Of a stretch of 64,000 nucleotides of DNA, positions 24,359-37,701 are shown one piece after another; positions within the stretch are counted from its first letter, which is position 1, and each line of letters opens with the position of its first letter. Source of the DNA: Sinohyriopsis cumingii (Eukaryota; Mollusca; Bivalvia; Unionida; Unionidae). Where the stretch lies: NCBI GenBank assembly GCA_028554795.2, contig JAPYKE020000037.1, forward strand, positions 2,854,501-2,918,500, given 5' to 3'. Below the pieces are notes generated by a model. It was not told the origin of the DNA, searched no databases, and worked only from the letters and a program-made list of their open reading frames with translations. Position numbers and translations under genes: made by a program.

Positions 24359-24552
24359 TCATTTAATATTCTTGTCATTGTCTCTATTTTAGAACCGTCA
24401 GGATAATCAAACGATACGCAAAGGGAATGTCCAGAAGATACAATGGTCTTGCAAGCGATTTCTGACATCCAGTACATTTTCAGTCTAAACCTGGGTTTGA
24501 AATCAGATTAGTTTATATCATGTCGTGCACATAATTCGCATGGATAAAAGCT

Positions 24553-25869
24553 ATGGCTAAGTGGATTTGGACCAAAATCATCAAGATTACAATGGAAGGA
24601 TCCTTTATCTCGAATGAAAAATCGGTTTTCAAACGTAACATTGTATCCCCAATTCTGTCAGTTGCTTCTGTACGAGATATACAGGAAACTACAAGTCGAT
24701 GCTCTTCTGATCTCGCAACGAAGGCCGGTGGCAAAGCACAAATACTTAAAGTCATTGCTTTCTGTGGCATTTTCTTTGTCATTATGGTTTCCGTACTTAT
24801 TCATGACATTCACACTGATCTTGTTCAACTGGATGCACAGAAATTTCTGGAACCTCGATATGTTATTTACCGTAAGCATGTACAAGAACTTACCATGGTA
24901 ATGGTAGACTTTTACGGACATTACATCAAATTTGTGATTGACAATCAAACTCAATCTTGTGAAAATATTTCCTTTGGCTTCAGTAATAATATAGAAGAAG
25001 ATACTAACAGAACATGTGAAGATCTTGAGTTCGTCTCCGTAGTACTGTGCAATGTTTTATTCGGTACCCTTGGAGGAGATGTTGCCAATAATTTGAACTC
25101 AGTAATAAAGGTTATTCAATTTCAATTTGAAAATTTATGGGACGTGGTCCACTATAGTTTTCAGACTCTGGATCCTGAGTCTAATTTCGCCTTTTTAGAT
25201 CACGCATATGGCATCGGAATTCAAAAACTTCTGCAAGAAATTATGCAATTTTATGCAATTATGCGATCAAAGAATTACACATTGTTCATGCCTGGATATT
25301 TGGAAGCAAGGTTTGCCGTTCTAGCAATACTGAAGACATTTGTTCCAAGCATCAATTCCAGTATAAATCTGTCTGAAGATAAATTACGTAATTATATGGA
25401 ATTCAAATTTCAATCTCAAAGCAAAGGAGATAGCAATGAAATTGAACACTGTGAATATGTATCGTCAGTAATAAGTTTACTTCAGTTTCTCCAGACCTCA
25501 ATCAACGACGAAGCCAGTTACAAACTTCAAACATTTGATCGTGAACGAAATGAAAGTGCGACACGGATTTCCATCAAAAGTGTCACATGTGCTTTGGTCT
25601 TTATTCACGTGCTTCTGGTGGTACTAATCGTACATCGAATGAACAAATGGATATTTAGTTATTCTTCACAACTACGACAGAGGACGTCCGAATACAAGAG
25701 TGAAAAGATACGCGCCGAGCATCTCTTGTATCAAATGCTACCGAAGTCGGTGGCCAATCAATTGAAATTAAAGAAATCTGTTCTGGCAGAAAGTTTCGAC
25801 TGTGTCACGATTTTCTTCAGTGATATTGTCGGGTTTACGGCTATATCTGCGTCATGTTCACCAATGCAG
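24553..25869 (+). CDS. NIT-type membrane guanylate cyclase, exon 1 (partial gene)
   Basis: Encodes the N-terminal 439 residues of a membrane guanylate cyclase, which makes cGMP from GTP. An in-frame stop lies just upstream of the chosen ATG. Layout: about 63 cytosolic residues; membrane segment at about 64-84; an extracellular or sensor region to about 342 that is helical and contains glycosylation-type sites, consistent with a nitrate/nitrite-sensing (NIT) domain; second membrane segment at about 343-364; a coiled-coil linker with HLLYQMLPKSVANQL; then the start of the catalytic domain, FFSDIVGFTAI, with a metal-binding Asp at about 424. There is no kinase-homology domain. The exon ends at SPMQ with a GT donor at 25,870, phase 0. 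The NIT assignment is by architecture, not by a search. Confidence 0.85.
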
Positions 25870-27046
25870 GTAACTAAAGTTTAACTTGATTTTTTTAACG
25901 TACGTCGCGTAAATTCTGTCTATTTATTAATCTTGGGGGCAAATGAATAACACCGGAGAACCCATTTGAACTCCCGGCTTTGAATGAGAAATGACGTACC
26001 CAAACATTTATTCTCAGAACCGGAACCGGAAATGGAACACTTAATTCTAGCTGTGAAAGCAAATGCATGAACGCTGCTATATTCAGATCATGTTATCTTT
26101 ATTGGTAGAGATACATATAACTTTCACTAGTATCTGTAGTCCTCTTGTTACGGCTATGTCGTGTCAACTGCATTATGTATGCAATGATGAACATGACACT
26201 ACGATGAGATTATCTGATTCCAGTTTTTCATAAGCAAGAATGACAGTGTGATGTAAACCTATAAGATCCCCCCCACACACATTCCCTAGATTCATGTTCT
26301 GGTGCAATTAGTACATTTGTTGGAAAATTGTTTTCAAAACATGCTTATGCGTCACATTGAGATGGTGAAGAGATTTTAAATTGCTACCGGTAATTTCATG
26401 AAACTTGGTAAGTAAGAAAATATTTCGCAGAAAGAATTGGGGTTCAGTGTAGGTTTTATATTTGGGAAAAGTGGTCTGTATCAAATCGTCATCTATTATC
26501 AATATTTGTTTAAATAAATGCTTTTATTTGTAAGACGTTACTTTCAAATATAAATATGAGAATTAGAATTTAGGCCATTTGTAGGAATGGGTGCTTCAAA
26601 TACGTGACGAGTAATTTTTAGTCTGAATACGATTTTTCATGGATGCTCGTTCAGTTCACTACCGCTAGTATGTATCGTATAAACATCATATAGACCAGAA
26701 TTTACGACTAAAATTTACATTTTTAACCTGCATCCGTAATTATGAACGTCACAATATATTTAGAAATAAATTTACCAATGCTAATGTTTTTCTCGGAAAC
26801 AAACTGAGAAACATTAATTGATTTGATTTTCTTTCTATTCACAATGCCATGAAGTAACATTGATGTTTTGTGTAAACGAGCACTGTACAATTGATAATAC
26901 ATAATTTTCATGCACATCAACTAATTAACAATTTTGACAACATACTTAAGGGACATAACCCATTCCACAAAATGAGTATTTACCCAAAGTTTGTTGAAAA
27001 AAACTTCTAAGAATTCAGTTAAACGAACTGAACTCTCTTATTTCAG
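25870..27046 (+). other. Guanylate cyclase intron 1
   Basis: Begins GTAACT and ends TTATTTCAG. AT-rich; no other feature recognised. Confidence 0.85.
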
Positions 27047-27178
27047 GTTGTCGAGCTCTTGAATTCTGTGTACTCTATATTTGATATACGAATTGACACA
27101 TATGATGTGTATAAAGTGGAAACCATTGGGGACGCATATATGGTAGCCAGTGGTGTACCGGAGAGGAACGGCGACAAG
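27047..27178 (+). CDS. NIT-type membrane guanylate cyclase, exon 2
   Basis: Forty-four codons, phase 0 at both ends (TTTCAG acceptor, GTAATT donor). It encodes the centre of the catalytic domain, with [15 protein letters not shown]: the Glu is the usual guanine-recognition residue and the Asp the second metal ligand, so the cyclase half is of the guanylate type and looks functional. Confidence 0.92.
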
Positions 27179-27179
27179 G

Positions 27180-27913
27180 TAATTAATATTGTTTCTAATT
27201 TTGACTTATCCTTGACTGTAAAACGTTACCATTGAGATTTGTTTTATATGAAGTTGACCTTTCATGCGCCAGACAAAGCCACACATAACAATCTCTACCG
27301 ACCCACCCTCAAAATATATATTTTCACTGGGGAATGGGAAAAGGTCTCAGAAAACAAAGTAATGGAGGTAACTCATATTCCAAAATCAAAGGCTGAGACT
27401 TTTGGTCTGGCGGAATTATTCTGTTGAAGCGGTATTGGTATCTTTGTGGATATAGAATCGCTTCATCTGAAATAGTTTTCACCAAAAATATGTTACCTTT
27501 AGACATAGAAATAATCAGAATAAATGCAAAATTAAGAGGAAGAAGAAGGTGAGGGGAAATGATCTTGATGACCATGGTAATGATGATGAGGGAAATAGCA
27601 GAAGCGTTCAAAACAAATAGTATGTGCAAAGGAAATTCCTGAAATAATGCTGGTTATTTCTACCACACAATCTTGAATTAGAATTAAAGTTGGAACTAAA
27701 TTTAGAAAAAGATATGCTGTCAATATAATATTTGACAGTTAAACGTTAGTTAAATGACAAGTATCAATGATCTTCTGATAGAACCATACAGTAATTACAA
27801 AACATTAAAATTACTTAACCATTCAGATTGCCTTTAAAACATATCGTAATAAAGTAGTTCAGTCATTCTTGAGTATTTCATAAATTGCATAACTACTATA
27901 CCAGTCTGTCAAT
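27180..27913. other. Intron sequence, nothing recognised
   Basis: No repeat or gene identified apart from short chance ORFs. Confidence 0.5.
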
Positions 27914-28010
27914 GGGGTCCCGAGTGGCCGAGTGGTCTAAAGCGCTCTCCGTTACGGATCACTGCCATCTCACCTCTGTCTGCGCCGGTTCGAGTCAATG
28001 GAGGCTACTT
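27914..28010 (+). repeat. tRNA-derived SINE, family A, 5' fragment
   Basis: Begins GGGGTCCCGAGTGGCCGAGT, with the A box TGGCCGAGTGG and the B box GGTTCGAGTC. This is the Ser/Leu-type tRNA head shared with the minus-strand copies at 30,459 and 37,078, but only about 95 bp remain. Confidence 0.8.
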
Positions 28011-28655
28011 ACACAATTATTTGAAAAAAAATAGTTAAACACAAGGAAACCATTAAAAAGTAGTTTTCTACAAAGAAGGCTTACAAGAGGAATATTTACA
28101 ATGTTCTAGACTTGTTAAAACTAAAAGAGTCTGTAGCGGAACTGTTTAACAGAACCCTGAAGGATATGTGGATACCTTTAACTCAAAATGAAACTAGAAA
28201 ACATGATGTTGTTTTATCAAGTCTAATTGTTGGGTACATTAAAATCATAATAGATAACTCCAATAGAAGCATGGCACGAAGAAAACATAAAATGTATCGA
28301 TAGATGTATTAGGTTTCCTGATAACAGATATGTTTGGAACTCTTAAGTCAAAAACTATGATTGATGCCGCATTTTCAAATTACAAAACAACTTTTGAGGG
28401 TGCTTAATTTACCGAGACCATATTAAAATGAGCGGATCCAATCATTTACAAGTAGGAAACTTTTAAGGGATCGGATACAGTGAAGATAAAAACAATTATA
28501 GATTATTCATGAGTTTGGAGTCGTCTGAGAATGGTATACCTTTAAATAAATGACATATCAACCTGGAAGTAAAATATCAGTATTAATGAGGTGAAATCTG
28601 CTCAGCTTTTTCTTGACAAACTAGTTTCAGAACATTAAAAAAACGCTGACTAGAT

Positions 28656-28730
28656 CATGACTGAACTAAACCATGCACATCATGACTGAACTAAACCATG
28701 CACATCATGACTGAACTAAACCATGCACAT
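28656..28730. repeat. 25-bp tandem repeat, three copies
   Basis: Three identical copies of CATGACTGAACTAAACCATG+CACAT. Confidence 0.95.
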
Positions 28731-28789
28731 CTTTCTAATTTATATTGACCTCAATTCCACAAACAACATCGGTATACACCAACGTATTG

Positions 28790-29945
28790 CGCATGAAGAA
28801 CGTGATAAGGCCATTAATATGTTAGCATGGTGAACGTAATAAGGCCATTAATATGTTGGCATGGTGAACGTGATAACGCCATTAATATGTTAGCATGGTG
28901 AACGTGATAAGGCCATTAATATGTTAGCATGGTGAATGTGATAAGGCCATTAATATGTTAGCATGGTGAACGTGATAAGACCATTAATAGCATGGCATGG
29001 TGAACGTGATAAGGCCATTAATATGTTGGCATGGTGAACGTGATAAGACCATTAATAGCATGGCATGGTGAACGTGATAACGCCATTAATATGTTAGCAT
29101 GGTGAACGTGATAAGGCCATTAATATGTTGGCATGGTGAACGTGATAACGCCATTAATATGTTAGCATGGTGAACGTGATAAGGCCATTAATATGTTAGC
29201 ATGGTGAACGTGATAAGACCATTAATAGCATGGCATGGTGAACGTGATAAGGCCATTAATATGTTAGCATGGTGAATGTGATAAGGCCATTAATATGTTA
29301 GCATGGTGAACGTGATAAGGCCATTAATATGTCAGCATGGTGAATGTGATAAGGCCATTAATATGTTGGCATGGTGAACGTGATGAGGCCATTAATATGT
29401 TAGCATGGTGATATGGCCATGAATATGTTAGCATGGTGAACGTGATAAGGCCATTAATATGTTAGCATGGTTAACGTGATAAGGCCATTAATATGTTAGC
29501 ATGGTGAACGTGATAAAGCCATTAATATGTCAGCATGGTGAATGTGATAAGGCCATTAATATGTTGGCATGATGAACGTGATAACGCCATTAATATGTTA
29601 GCATGGTGACGTGATAAGATCTTTATTATGTTAGCATGGTGAACGTGATAAGGCGATTAATATGTTAGCATGGTGAACGTAATGAAAACAATAATATGTT
29701 AGAATGGTGAACGTGATAACCCCATTAATATGTTGGCATGGTTAACGTGATAAGGCCATTAATATGTTAGCATAGTGATAAGGCCATTCATATGTTGGCA
29801 TGGTGAACGTGATATTGTCATTAATATGTTAGCATGGTGAAAGTAATAAGGCCATTCATATGTTAGCATGGTGAACTTGATAAGGCCATTTATATGTTGG
29901 CATGGTGAACGTGATAAGGCCGATAATATGTTGGCAACGCCTTAG
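28790..29945. repeat. 34-bp minisatellite, about 33 copies
   Basis: Unit GGTGAACGTGATAAGGCCAT+TAATATGTTAGCAT. Variants with AGACCATTAATAGCATGGCAT recur at intervals, so part of the array spread as larger blocks. Units decay toward the right end. Confidence 0.93.
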
Positions 29946-30458
29946 AAGTGGAAAGAATGATATTACTGAAATTTTGAAATGTGCATATTATTCTAACTAC
30001 ATCTTAGAAAGCTAAAAAAGGAACCGCAGAAACTTCTACATCTCTAAATACATGTGTACGACGTTCTGAACTGGTAAAAAATAAAGAAATTCTGACAAAC
30101 ATAATGTTAATTATTATGACATTTTTTCCCTGTAAATTTGTAGTTTATGTAGGTATAAAAACGCTTCGCACAATTTATCTAGCATGTGTATACTTTTGTG
30201 GAAAACGTTCTGTCACAATGAATGAGTACACAAAGAACCAAATTCAGTTAACTTTGGAGGAGTGAACATTATAGTAGAATTCAGTACATTTTCTGCAGTA
30301 TATGGATATGTATATTTTAAAGAAACAGTCTTTATCGGAACTTTAATATTTAAATTAAAATGGTGCAGTCGGTTGTATAATATTACAAAGGTAATGAAGG
30401 AAAACTTACAGGGTACCTGGAAAAAAAGAAAATGCACAAAAGCAGATATGTAAAGAAT
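29946..30458. other. Intron sequence, nothing recognised
   Basis: AT-rich with no supported feature. Confidence 0.5.
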
Positions 30459-30700
30459 GTTGTTGTTGTTGTTGTGGGGTTAACGCCATTTTTCAGTACA
30501 CGATAGGCTATACATGGCGGCCAGTATTAAAGATGGAGGAAGAACTCTGGAAAGAACCACCGACCCACGAGAAGCTACTGGCAAGCTTTCTCACATACCC
30601 ACATTGGCCGAATCCGAGACTCGAACCCACGCATACAGACGTGAGATAGCAGTAATCCGTAACGGAGTGCGCTTTAGACCACTCGGCCACACAAGGCCCT
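30459..30700 (-). repeat. tRNA-derived SINE, family A, full copy
   Basis: Minus-strand copy. The left end is a GTT-repeat tail with GTGGGGTTAACGCC, and the right end is the tRNA-like head (reverse of GGCCGAGTGG, with reverse B box GAGACTCGAACC). Closely similar to 37,078-37,326. Confidence 0.85.
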
Positions 30701-31410
30701 GTAATGAATGTGTACAGTTTACGAGATTAAAATGATATCAGACTGGAATTAAAAAGTAATCAATAAATAATTACACGTAAATACGGACAAAACAGTAAAT
30801 ATAAACTCATTATAGTTACATAAGGAAGCATAACAGCTGTAATTACTCAATAATAAAGGACATCCGATTCAAATAACATGACAACTATAACACTTTACTT
30901 TGTCCTTTAATTCCATCTAATACGGATAACTAATTAACACACCTTAAACAAGTTAACACGTCAGATGCATTTGATGGGATTAAACGTTTCAACATTTAAC
31001 TATTCTTTTAAACTTAAAATTGAACATTATGAACAGTACAGTGAAGCGGGAATGAGCAAAGAATTACAGTCTACAATGGACTATGCAGAGTGCAACAGAT
31101 GGGGTCCAATGGTATTTAACATATCAAAGAGTTGGAGAGTTACTTAAATCGTTTTGGATGATAAACGTTTATATTCATTGTAAAAATATGCATCCGAACG
31201 TAAAATACCCACTAAACAAGATAATTATATTTCTAATAAAACGGCATTGTTTCAAATAAATTTAATTTGATTTGCAATAAATGAAACATCACGCCACATC
31301 ATCATTGAGATGCATACTCAGACATGAAAAAATGGAATGCATTATTAAGAACCCTATGAACAAATTTCTTGTTTTAAAAAAAATATATTAAGAGGGATGA
31401 AAAAGTTCAT
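30701..31410. other. Intron sequence, nothing recognised
   Basis: No supported feature; ORF 30,965-31,147 shows no domain. Confidence 0.5.
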
Positions 31411-31525
31411 TTATTTGGTTGGTAATACTGGACTTCTAAATCTACATTTTATTTGGTTGGTAATACTGGACTTCTAAATCTACATTTTATTTGGTTGGTA
31501 ATACTGTACTTCTAAATCTACATTC
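31411..31525. repeat. 38-bp tandem repeat, three copies
   Basis: Unit ATTTGGTTGGTAATACTGGA+CTTCTAAATCTACATTTT, just before the LINE fragment. Confidence 0.9.
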
Positions 31526-31559
31526 GTCTATCTTAAGGCTAGCATTAGCAATAGAAACA

Positions 31560-33323
31560 GCACCGACGTCAAGTACGAACTGAATAGCGACAATACTGCA
31601 GCTGGAGGTCAGATGAGCTAGATCAAAATACCCTAGAGGCATTTACAACAGCAGAACTTGTAAAATATATGAAAAACATCCTGCCTGAGTTCTTGAATCA
31701 TCGTGGCCCGAAAGCAAAGAAATGGCTCACCGCTTTTTACACCCGGGTTGTTAGTGAAAAGTGCATGCCGACTTTATGGCGGCAGGCAAAGAGTATTGCG
31801 ATTTCAAAGCCTGGCAAAGATCCCTACAATGCGGCGAGGAATCGGCCGATCTCCTTGCTTTCGTCTGTTTAAGGTACTAGAGCGACTGATTCTCCGAAGA
31901 ACTGGTCCATACTTGCAGAATATTATAAATGTTGAGCAGGCGGGTTTTGAGCATAGACATCACACTTGCGATCAAGTCATTGCCCTGACTATATTGTTGA
32001 TAACGGTTTTCAGAAGAACCTTAAACCTGGAGTTGTTTTTCTTCATCTAACAGCAGCATATGACACGGTTTGGCATGCAGGGCTGTTATTGAAACTTTCC
32101 AAGGCATTGTCGCGCTGGATAGTTGAGAATATCGAACTTGTTCCTTCGCGACAGGCACTTTAGCGTGCACACCAGAGAGAGAGATGTAGCTCGTGGAGGA
32201 GTCAGTCTAACGGATTACCACAAGGGTCTGTTCTTATGCCAAGTTTCTTTTTCAATATCTAAATCAATAACGTGCTTGTAACACAGTTGCGTAAGTTCAT
32301 ATATGCAGATGACCTAGCTCTCGGGACCCAAAATCTCTCATTTACTGAGTTTGAGGAGGTACTGAACAAGGACCTGAAGGATTTGTCCGACTTATTCAAG
32401 AAATGGCGTCTACAGCAAAACGCAACAAAGACAGTCTGCAGAGTCTTCGACCTTAATAATGCAAATGGGAACAGTGAGTTTTGCATGCTCCTCAATGGGC
32501 AGCACACAAAAATCCACTACCCGACACCACCATCATCTGGTGTAACTCTGGACAGACTTACAGTCTACAACCACCTGAAGAAAACAACAGCAAAACCTAG
32601 CACTAGAAACATCCTACTCCGTAAGCTGAATGGTTCCAATCTGGGGTGCTAGTGCTCAGACATTCCAGACAACCAGCACTGGCCCTCTGTTATTCGACAG
32701 CCAAGTATTGCGCTCCTGTCTTGGCTCGATCATTCCACACCAAGTAAATTGATTTCCAGCTCACCACAACAATGCGCATAATGGCTGGAACACTACGTCC
32801 TACTCCTTTACCATGGCTTCCAGTACCGAACAACATTCCCCCTCCACATCTGCGTCGCCAGTAAGCAGCCGCAAAAGTGTTGGCTAAGGTCTATGCCAAT
32901 GAGAAATTTCCACTGTACATTGACATCACATCAAGCAGTCCGCTTTACTTCGGGACGTCTAATCTGTTAAGGTTCGTTGCCGGAGGATATGACAGCTGTT
33001 TTGGCATGGGGCGTCGAGTGGTCTTCAACAGATGTTGTAAACCACTACCTCGTAGCCGAGCCATCTGTCATCCTGGCTTCAACCTTACGCGTCATCTTTG
33101 GACAACACTGAACTGCTTCCGGACAGGACAGGTCTTTTTGCAGTCAACCTTGTCAGATGGGGCCAGGCCATTAACTTTTCTTGTTGCTGTGGAGCTCTAC
33201 AGACCATGTCACACATTGTGAACATCTGTCCACTGTTGACTGCAGGCTCTGCACATTGCTGATGATGACGCTGTTAAATGGCTGAGCACGCGCTGCTCAC
33301 GATAAATAAATAAATAAATAAAT
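31560..33323 (+). pseudogene. Decayed jockey-like non-LTR retrotransposon (reverse transcriptase)
   Basis: Pieces of one reverse transcriptase in shifting frames: SIAISKPGKD and RPISLLSSV near 31,800; KVLERLILRR, EQAGFEHRHHTCDQV and LHLTAAYDTVWH to 32,090; IYADDLAL (the YADD catalytic box) at about 32,300; and NATKTVCRVFDLNN with GVTLDRL to 32,560. Several frameshifts and stops break it and the 5' part is missing. The 3' end is a TAAA-type tail at 33,303-33,323. These motifs match the jockey-type LINE family. It is on the plus strand inside intron 2 and has no coding ability left. Confidence 0.8.
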
Positions 33324-34118
33324 CAGGGTAGAAGGTTAACAACAAATTGACTGACAAAGGATTGCAAGTTTAAATAAAATTATCAAATCATATTTGAATA
33401 GTTGGAAAAGTAAACTCATTATGTTTCAAGCGTACAGGATATTGTTGAAAAGTTAACAGAGTCTTTAGTTTATGGCATCGAAGACGCGATCTGAGATCAA
33501 ATCATCGTAGCCAAATTTCACCTTCAAATTAGCTTCAATGGCAAAAATGGACTACGTTGTCGGGGGTGACAATAACTTATCGTTATCGAATGACACAGTT
33601 ATCAAAACTAACAGAAATATTGAATAAAGCAAATAACTTAAAAATAAATGCACATTCTCGTTTAAAATTGGACTAAACTTCCCTTTAATAAAAATGTAAT
33701 AAGTGATTGCATTCCAAATACTACTGCACACTGCTAGACAGATAAGAAGGCGAAAAGACTGGACAAGAAGTCATTGAATGGTCTAAAACAGATGAACAAA
33801 TGCGTGAAGCAAGAGCGGTTAAAAGTAGTGACATAAACTGTAAACTTTACAAGCTACACAAAAGCATGACACGTATAAAATACGATTTTACTGATTTAGA
33901 ACAAACGTGAAGAACAGAAATAGATGCAGCTAAAAGTGACATACATTAAATGACTTTTATTTTGGCGTATTATCGGTCATACAGTTAAAATCGAAGTAAG
34001 CAAACAAAGAGAGAGTAAAACTGAAATGAAGACGAAAATAGGCTGCTATTGCCTTACACTGGTTTCAACATGTGTAGATGGAACCGTATTTACCATTTAA
34101 TGTGGACAAGTTACATCA
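33324..34118. other. Intron sequence, nothing recognised
   Basis: AT-rich; no supported feature. Confidence 0.5.
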
Positions 34119-34305
34119 GATGATTATTAGTAATATGGCATTCTAATGTTATTAGTAATATGGCATTATAATGTTATTAGTAATTTGGCATTCTAATGTT
34201 ATTAGTAATATGGCATTCTAATGTTATTAGTAATCTGGCATTACAATGTTATTAGTAATATGGCATTATAATGTTATTAGTAATACGGTATTTTAATGTA
34301 ATATT
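34119..34305. repeat. 25-bp tandem repeat, about seven copies
   Basis: Unit ATTAGTAATATGGCATTCTA+ATGTT with point variants. Confidence 0.92.
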
Positions 34306-37077
34306 CCTTGTCATTTTATTGATTTTTATTGGAGGCAAAAAATTATAGTGCAATAAAGACTCTGAAAAAAATACATGTATACTATATAGAATAAAACGAT
34401 GTGTAGATAACTGGATTGAAAGATTAACAAAGTACTGGTAAGTGAAGATGCAAAAAAATGTGCTACCCTTAAATAAAAACTAAAAAATTAGCTATGGCAG
34501 CAGCAGGGATAATTATTTAGGGAGCTAACAGTATCTACAAAAAATAACCGCCTACTCATTTGTTTTTTCTTTCTTTTTTCTTGTTTTTGTGTTTTTGTTG
34601 TTAGTTTTGTATCTTGTTGTTTCATTTTTAAATCTAGATCGGGCTGAAAAAGAAGCAACTATATATAATCATATTCATGGACGATTTACAGTGTACAACT
34701 GCTCAGGCCAAAACAAACAGCATTATGGCACAAAAGTGTTTGAATGAAAGATAAAGAGAACAAAGTTTGTTGAGTCCGAATTGACACAACCCAGACGTTG
34801 CTTTTGTCTATATGCGTCATGTCATCCCGATGGATCTATAAATTTGAATCTGGAAAACAAGTTAAAACCATCAGACCCAATTCGAATTAAAGTTAATGAT
34901 TTATATAAGCCTTCTGATAAACATATAATGCGAGAACGATTCATTTCCTTTGAGGTTTGTTTTACCATATGTTTTGTGTAGCATATAGATTACACAGTAA
35001 TAGTTTTCTCCGAGCACAGGTTGTCTCATACATTATTCAAGCGCAATAAATGCTGAATAAGGCAAAGTTAACTCTCCTACATGGAGGACAAATACTTCAA
35101 TGAGTTAAATCCAAGTCGCCATTGTGTCACATATGATCCAAGCTACAGTACGCCTCATCTAACCTTGCATCTTTCTATTTCAAGATTACATTCAAACATA
35201 ATGACTAAGCATAACGTTTTTTTTTTGTGTCGTTTCATATAAAGGCAGAAGGGTGTATTAATAAAGCAGTGGCAACAATTTAGGTAGAATGCTGGGGAAA
35301 GGCGTCGCATTTACTAGGGAAGCAATGGTCGTTTAAGGCTAAGTACAAAAACAAAAAACATTTTTAATATGCAGCAGTTGTGTCTCCCTGATAAACAAAA
35401 ACAAAAAGAACATAGGACACAAACATGATTCCTATGAGAACACTCGCGAAAGTTGTTATTAGGGAAGGATATGATCATGCTTCTCACATTAAAGCTAAGG
35501 AGTTTGTAGTTAGTGGAAAATGTTATAGAACATCACTTAACTTCCATACTGTCCTTTCACAGAATTTCAAATGTAGCATGACACTTGCGTGAAGTGTCTG
35601 GTGTATGAAACAAATCATTTAAAATCATTTCCACTTTCGGTTATATGACCAATGCCGAAATAGAACACTTTGGAGAAAATCATTTACATAGACGCCAGTA
35701 CTTCTTAAATCAAAACCTTGATTGTCCCTGAATGTTTTAAAAGATCTTTTAAGATCTTTTCAATACAAAAGATGGAAATTTGATCACAAAAAGTTATATA
35801 GGACCGAAATAAATGACGAAACAAGGTCTGCAAATTATGCTTAGTACTATGGCTCGTAACTATGGTTATGTTTTACAAAGGACATGTTTGATGAACCACG
35901 CAAGCGCAGCATGCATTGTGGCCATGTTTACTCTGACAATCAGTGTATTTTGCATCATTGCAAATTGCATGGCAGTGGTCGGGAATTAATGTTCAGCGAT
36001 GTATCTAACTAAAAATATGAACAGAAAATGAATAAGTTCAGAAATTATTTATTCATTTTGAGTCTAAGAAAAGAAATCCTTTCTTTATTTTGAGTATATG
36101 GCTCGTGTAAATATTCGAAACAATCGATTGAATGTTCAGGGCATGTTTTCTTTGCAACCACTGTTTATCACAATAAATAAACAAAGCAGATACGTACCAA
36201 CAAATAAATATATGCGTACGAACCTCGTCATTCAAAAGGTTGTGGATTGACAAATTGTGGAGATAAATTATACCCTGTGCAAATTACTGAGAAAAGTTTT
36301 GAAACTAAAATTGAATTACACTTGATTTTGTTAACATGGCGCTCTGAGAAATGTTGTTTCCGGCAAAGTTTGCATATCGTAAGGTAATGTGTTCGCATTT
36401 TCAAAGAAACAAAACGCGTGTCGATATATAGTGAGACAAAGTAAATGTTTTGTTTTAACGTTATTGATCTCGTGACTTTAGTATATACTGAGTAATAAGT
36501 TTTGTACTTATTTTCATTGTTATTGAAAAAATAATCTTGCACATCATCGTCTTTGTCATCACACAAATTCCTATTATTTCACAAAACTCATTTCATATGC
36601 TTTTACAAATGTGTTTTCGTCTTTATTAGACCTGAATGACAGTTCTTGTTTCTTTTTTGTCCCTCTTTTAAACTTAACCACAGATGTTATAAAGCTATCA
36701 TTTCATAATTCATTAGCTTTGATTTCAACTGGGAAATTATTGACCTTTAACTTGATATTATCTTTTTCTGTCTCGGTATAGATTTATAACGAATCTATAT
36801 CAGACATGGATAATCTCATTGTAACACCATATTTGGTTGTTAAATCGTTGTAATACGACTCATACAATACATTGGTCACTGGATTTTCTTCTTTGCACAG
36901 TGACTCAGTGGTGAGTCAATAACAACAACTGTGCTACTTGCATATGATAAATCTTTCTGCTTGTCTGGAGAAACACGCATGATATCTGTACATATTTTGA
37001 CTATTGGGTGTTTTCTATTAACTTTTTGGGCCTAGGTTCCAAACACACTTGTATTCTTCAATTTTGAAAATTATTTC
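34306..37077. other. Intron sequence, nothing recognised
   Basis: AT-rich with small chance ORFs (34,781-34,981, 36,053-36,566) that show no domain, signal or repeat structure. Confidence 0.5.
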
Positions 37078-37326
37078 ACGTTGTTGTTGTGGGGTTTAAC
37101 GCCATTTTTCAGCACACGATAGGCTATACATGGCGGCCAGTATTAATGGTGGAGGAAGAACCAGGGAAAACCACGGAAAGAACCACCGACCCTCGAGAAG
37201 CTACTGGCAAGCTTTCTCACATACTCACATTGGCCGAATCCGAGACTCGAACCTACGCAGACAGAGGTGAGATAGCAGTGATCCGTAACGGAGAGCGCTT
37301 TAGACCACTCGGCCACTCGGGGCCCC
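37078..37326 (-). repeat. tRNA-derived SINE, family A, full copy
   Basis: Best-preserved copy: GTTGTTGTTGTGGGGTTTAA at its 3' side (left), and a tRNA-like head at the right with reverse A box CCACTCGGCCA and reverse B box GAGACTCGAACC. Confidence 0.87.
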
Positions 37327-37504
37327 TAAATTATTTCATCAACATCATTCGTGCAAATTTCATTTCAGTTATATGTCGGAATTAAGGCAACATTATCGTT
37401 ACAATGGTGTTGAGTTCTGATTGTATCTGAGGTTTGCCTTTCTGAAATTAATTACATATTTCTCTTTGTTTTGCAATGTTCAATAAGTTTTTGGTAAAGA
37501 TATA

Positions 37505-37701
37505 TTCGGCTTGGTCTGGTTTGGTGCATTACGGCATAGCAGCACCAGTAGGCTAGTTAACGCTGAGGCAATTGGAGTAACGTGCTTTGCACAAGGACAC
37601 GCTACGGTAGCTGACCCAGGCTAATCCCATGGTAGGATTCGATCATGCATCTTTTAAATCATAAATCCGGCTTGCTAAGCGCTGAGCAACCGCGGCTCCC
37701 A
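37505..37701 (-). repeat. Second tRNA-derived SINE type
   Basis: Read on the minus strand it starts GGGAGCCGCGGTTGCTCAGC, has the B box GATCGAATCC and then a body with GTCCTTGTGCAAAGCACGTT, a motif common in tRNA-derived SINEs of aquatic invertebrates. One copy only in this window. Confidence 0.6.

Noticed and set aside
24052..24477. 141-codon Cys/Val/Met/Tyr ORF and overlapping Thr/His/Ile ORFs
   Set aside because: Produced by the CATA/CAGA microsatellite.
31669..33221. Several adjacent ORFs that could be taken for host exons
   Set aside because: They are frame-shifted parts of one LINE reverse transcriptase with a TAAA tail.
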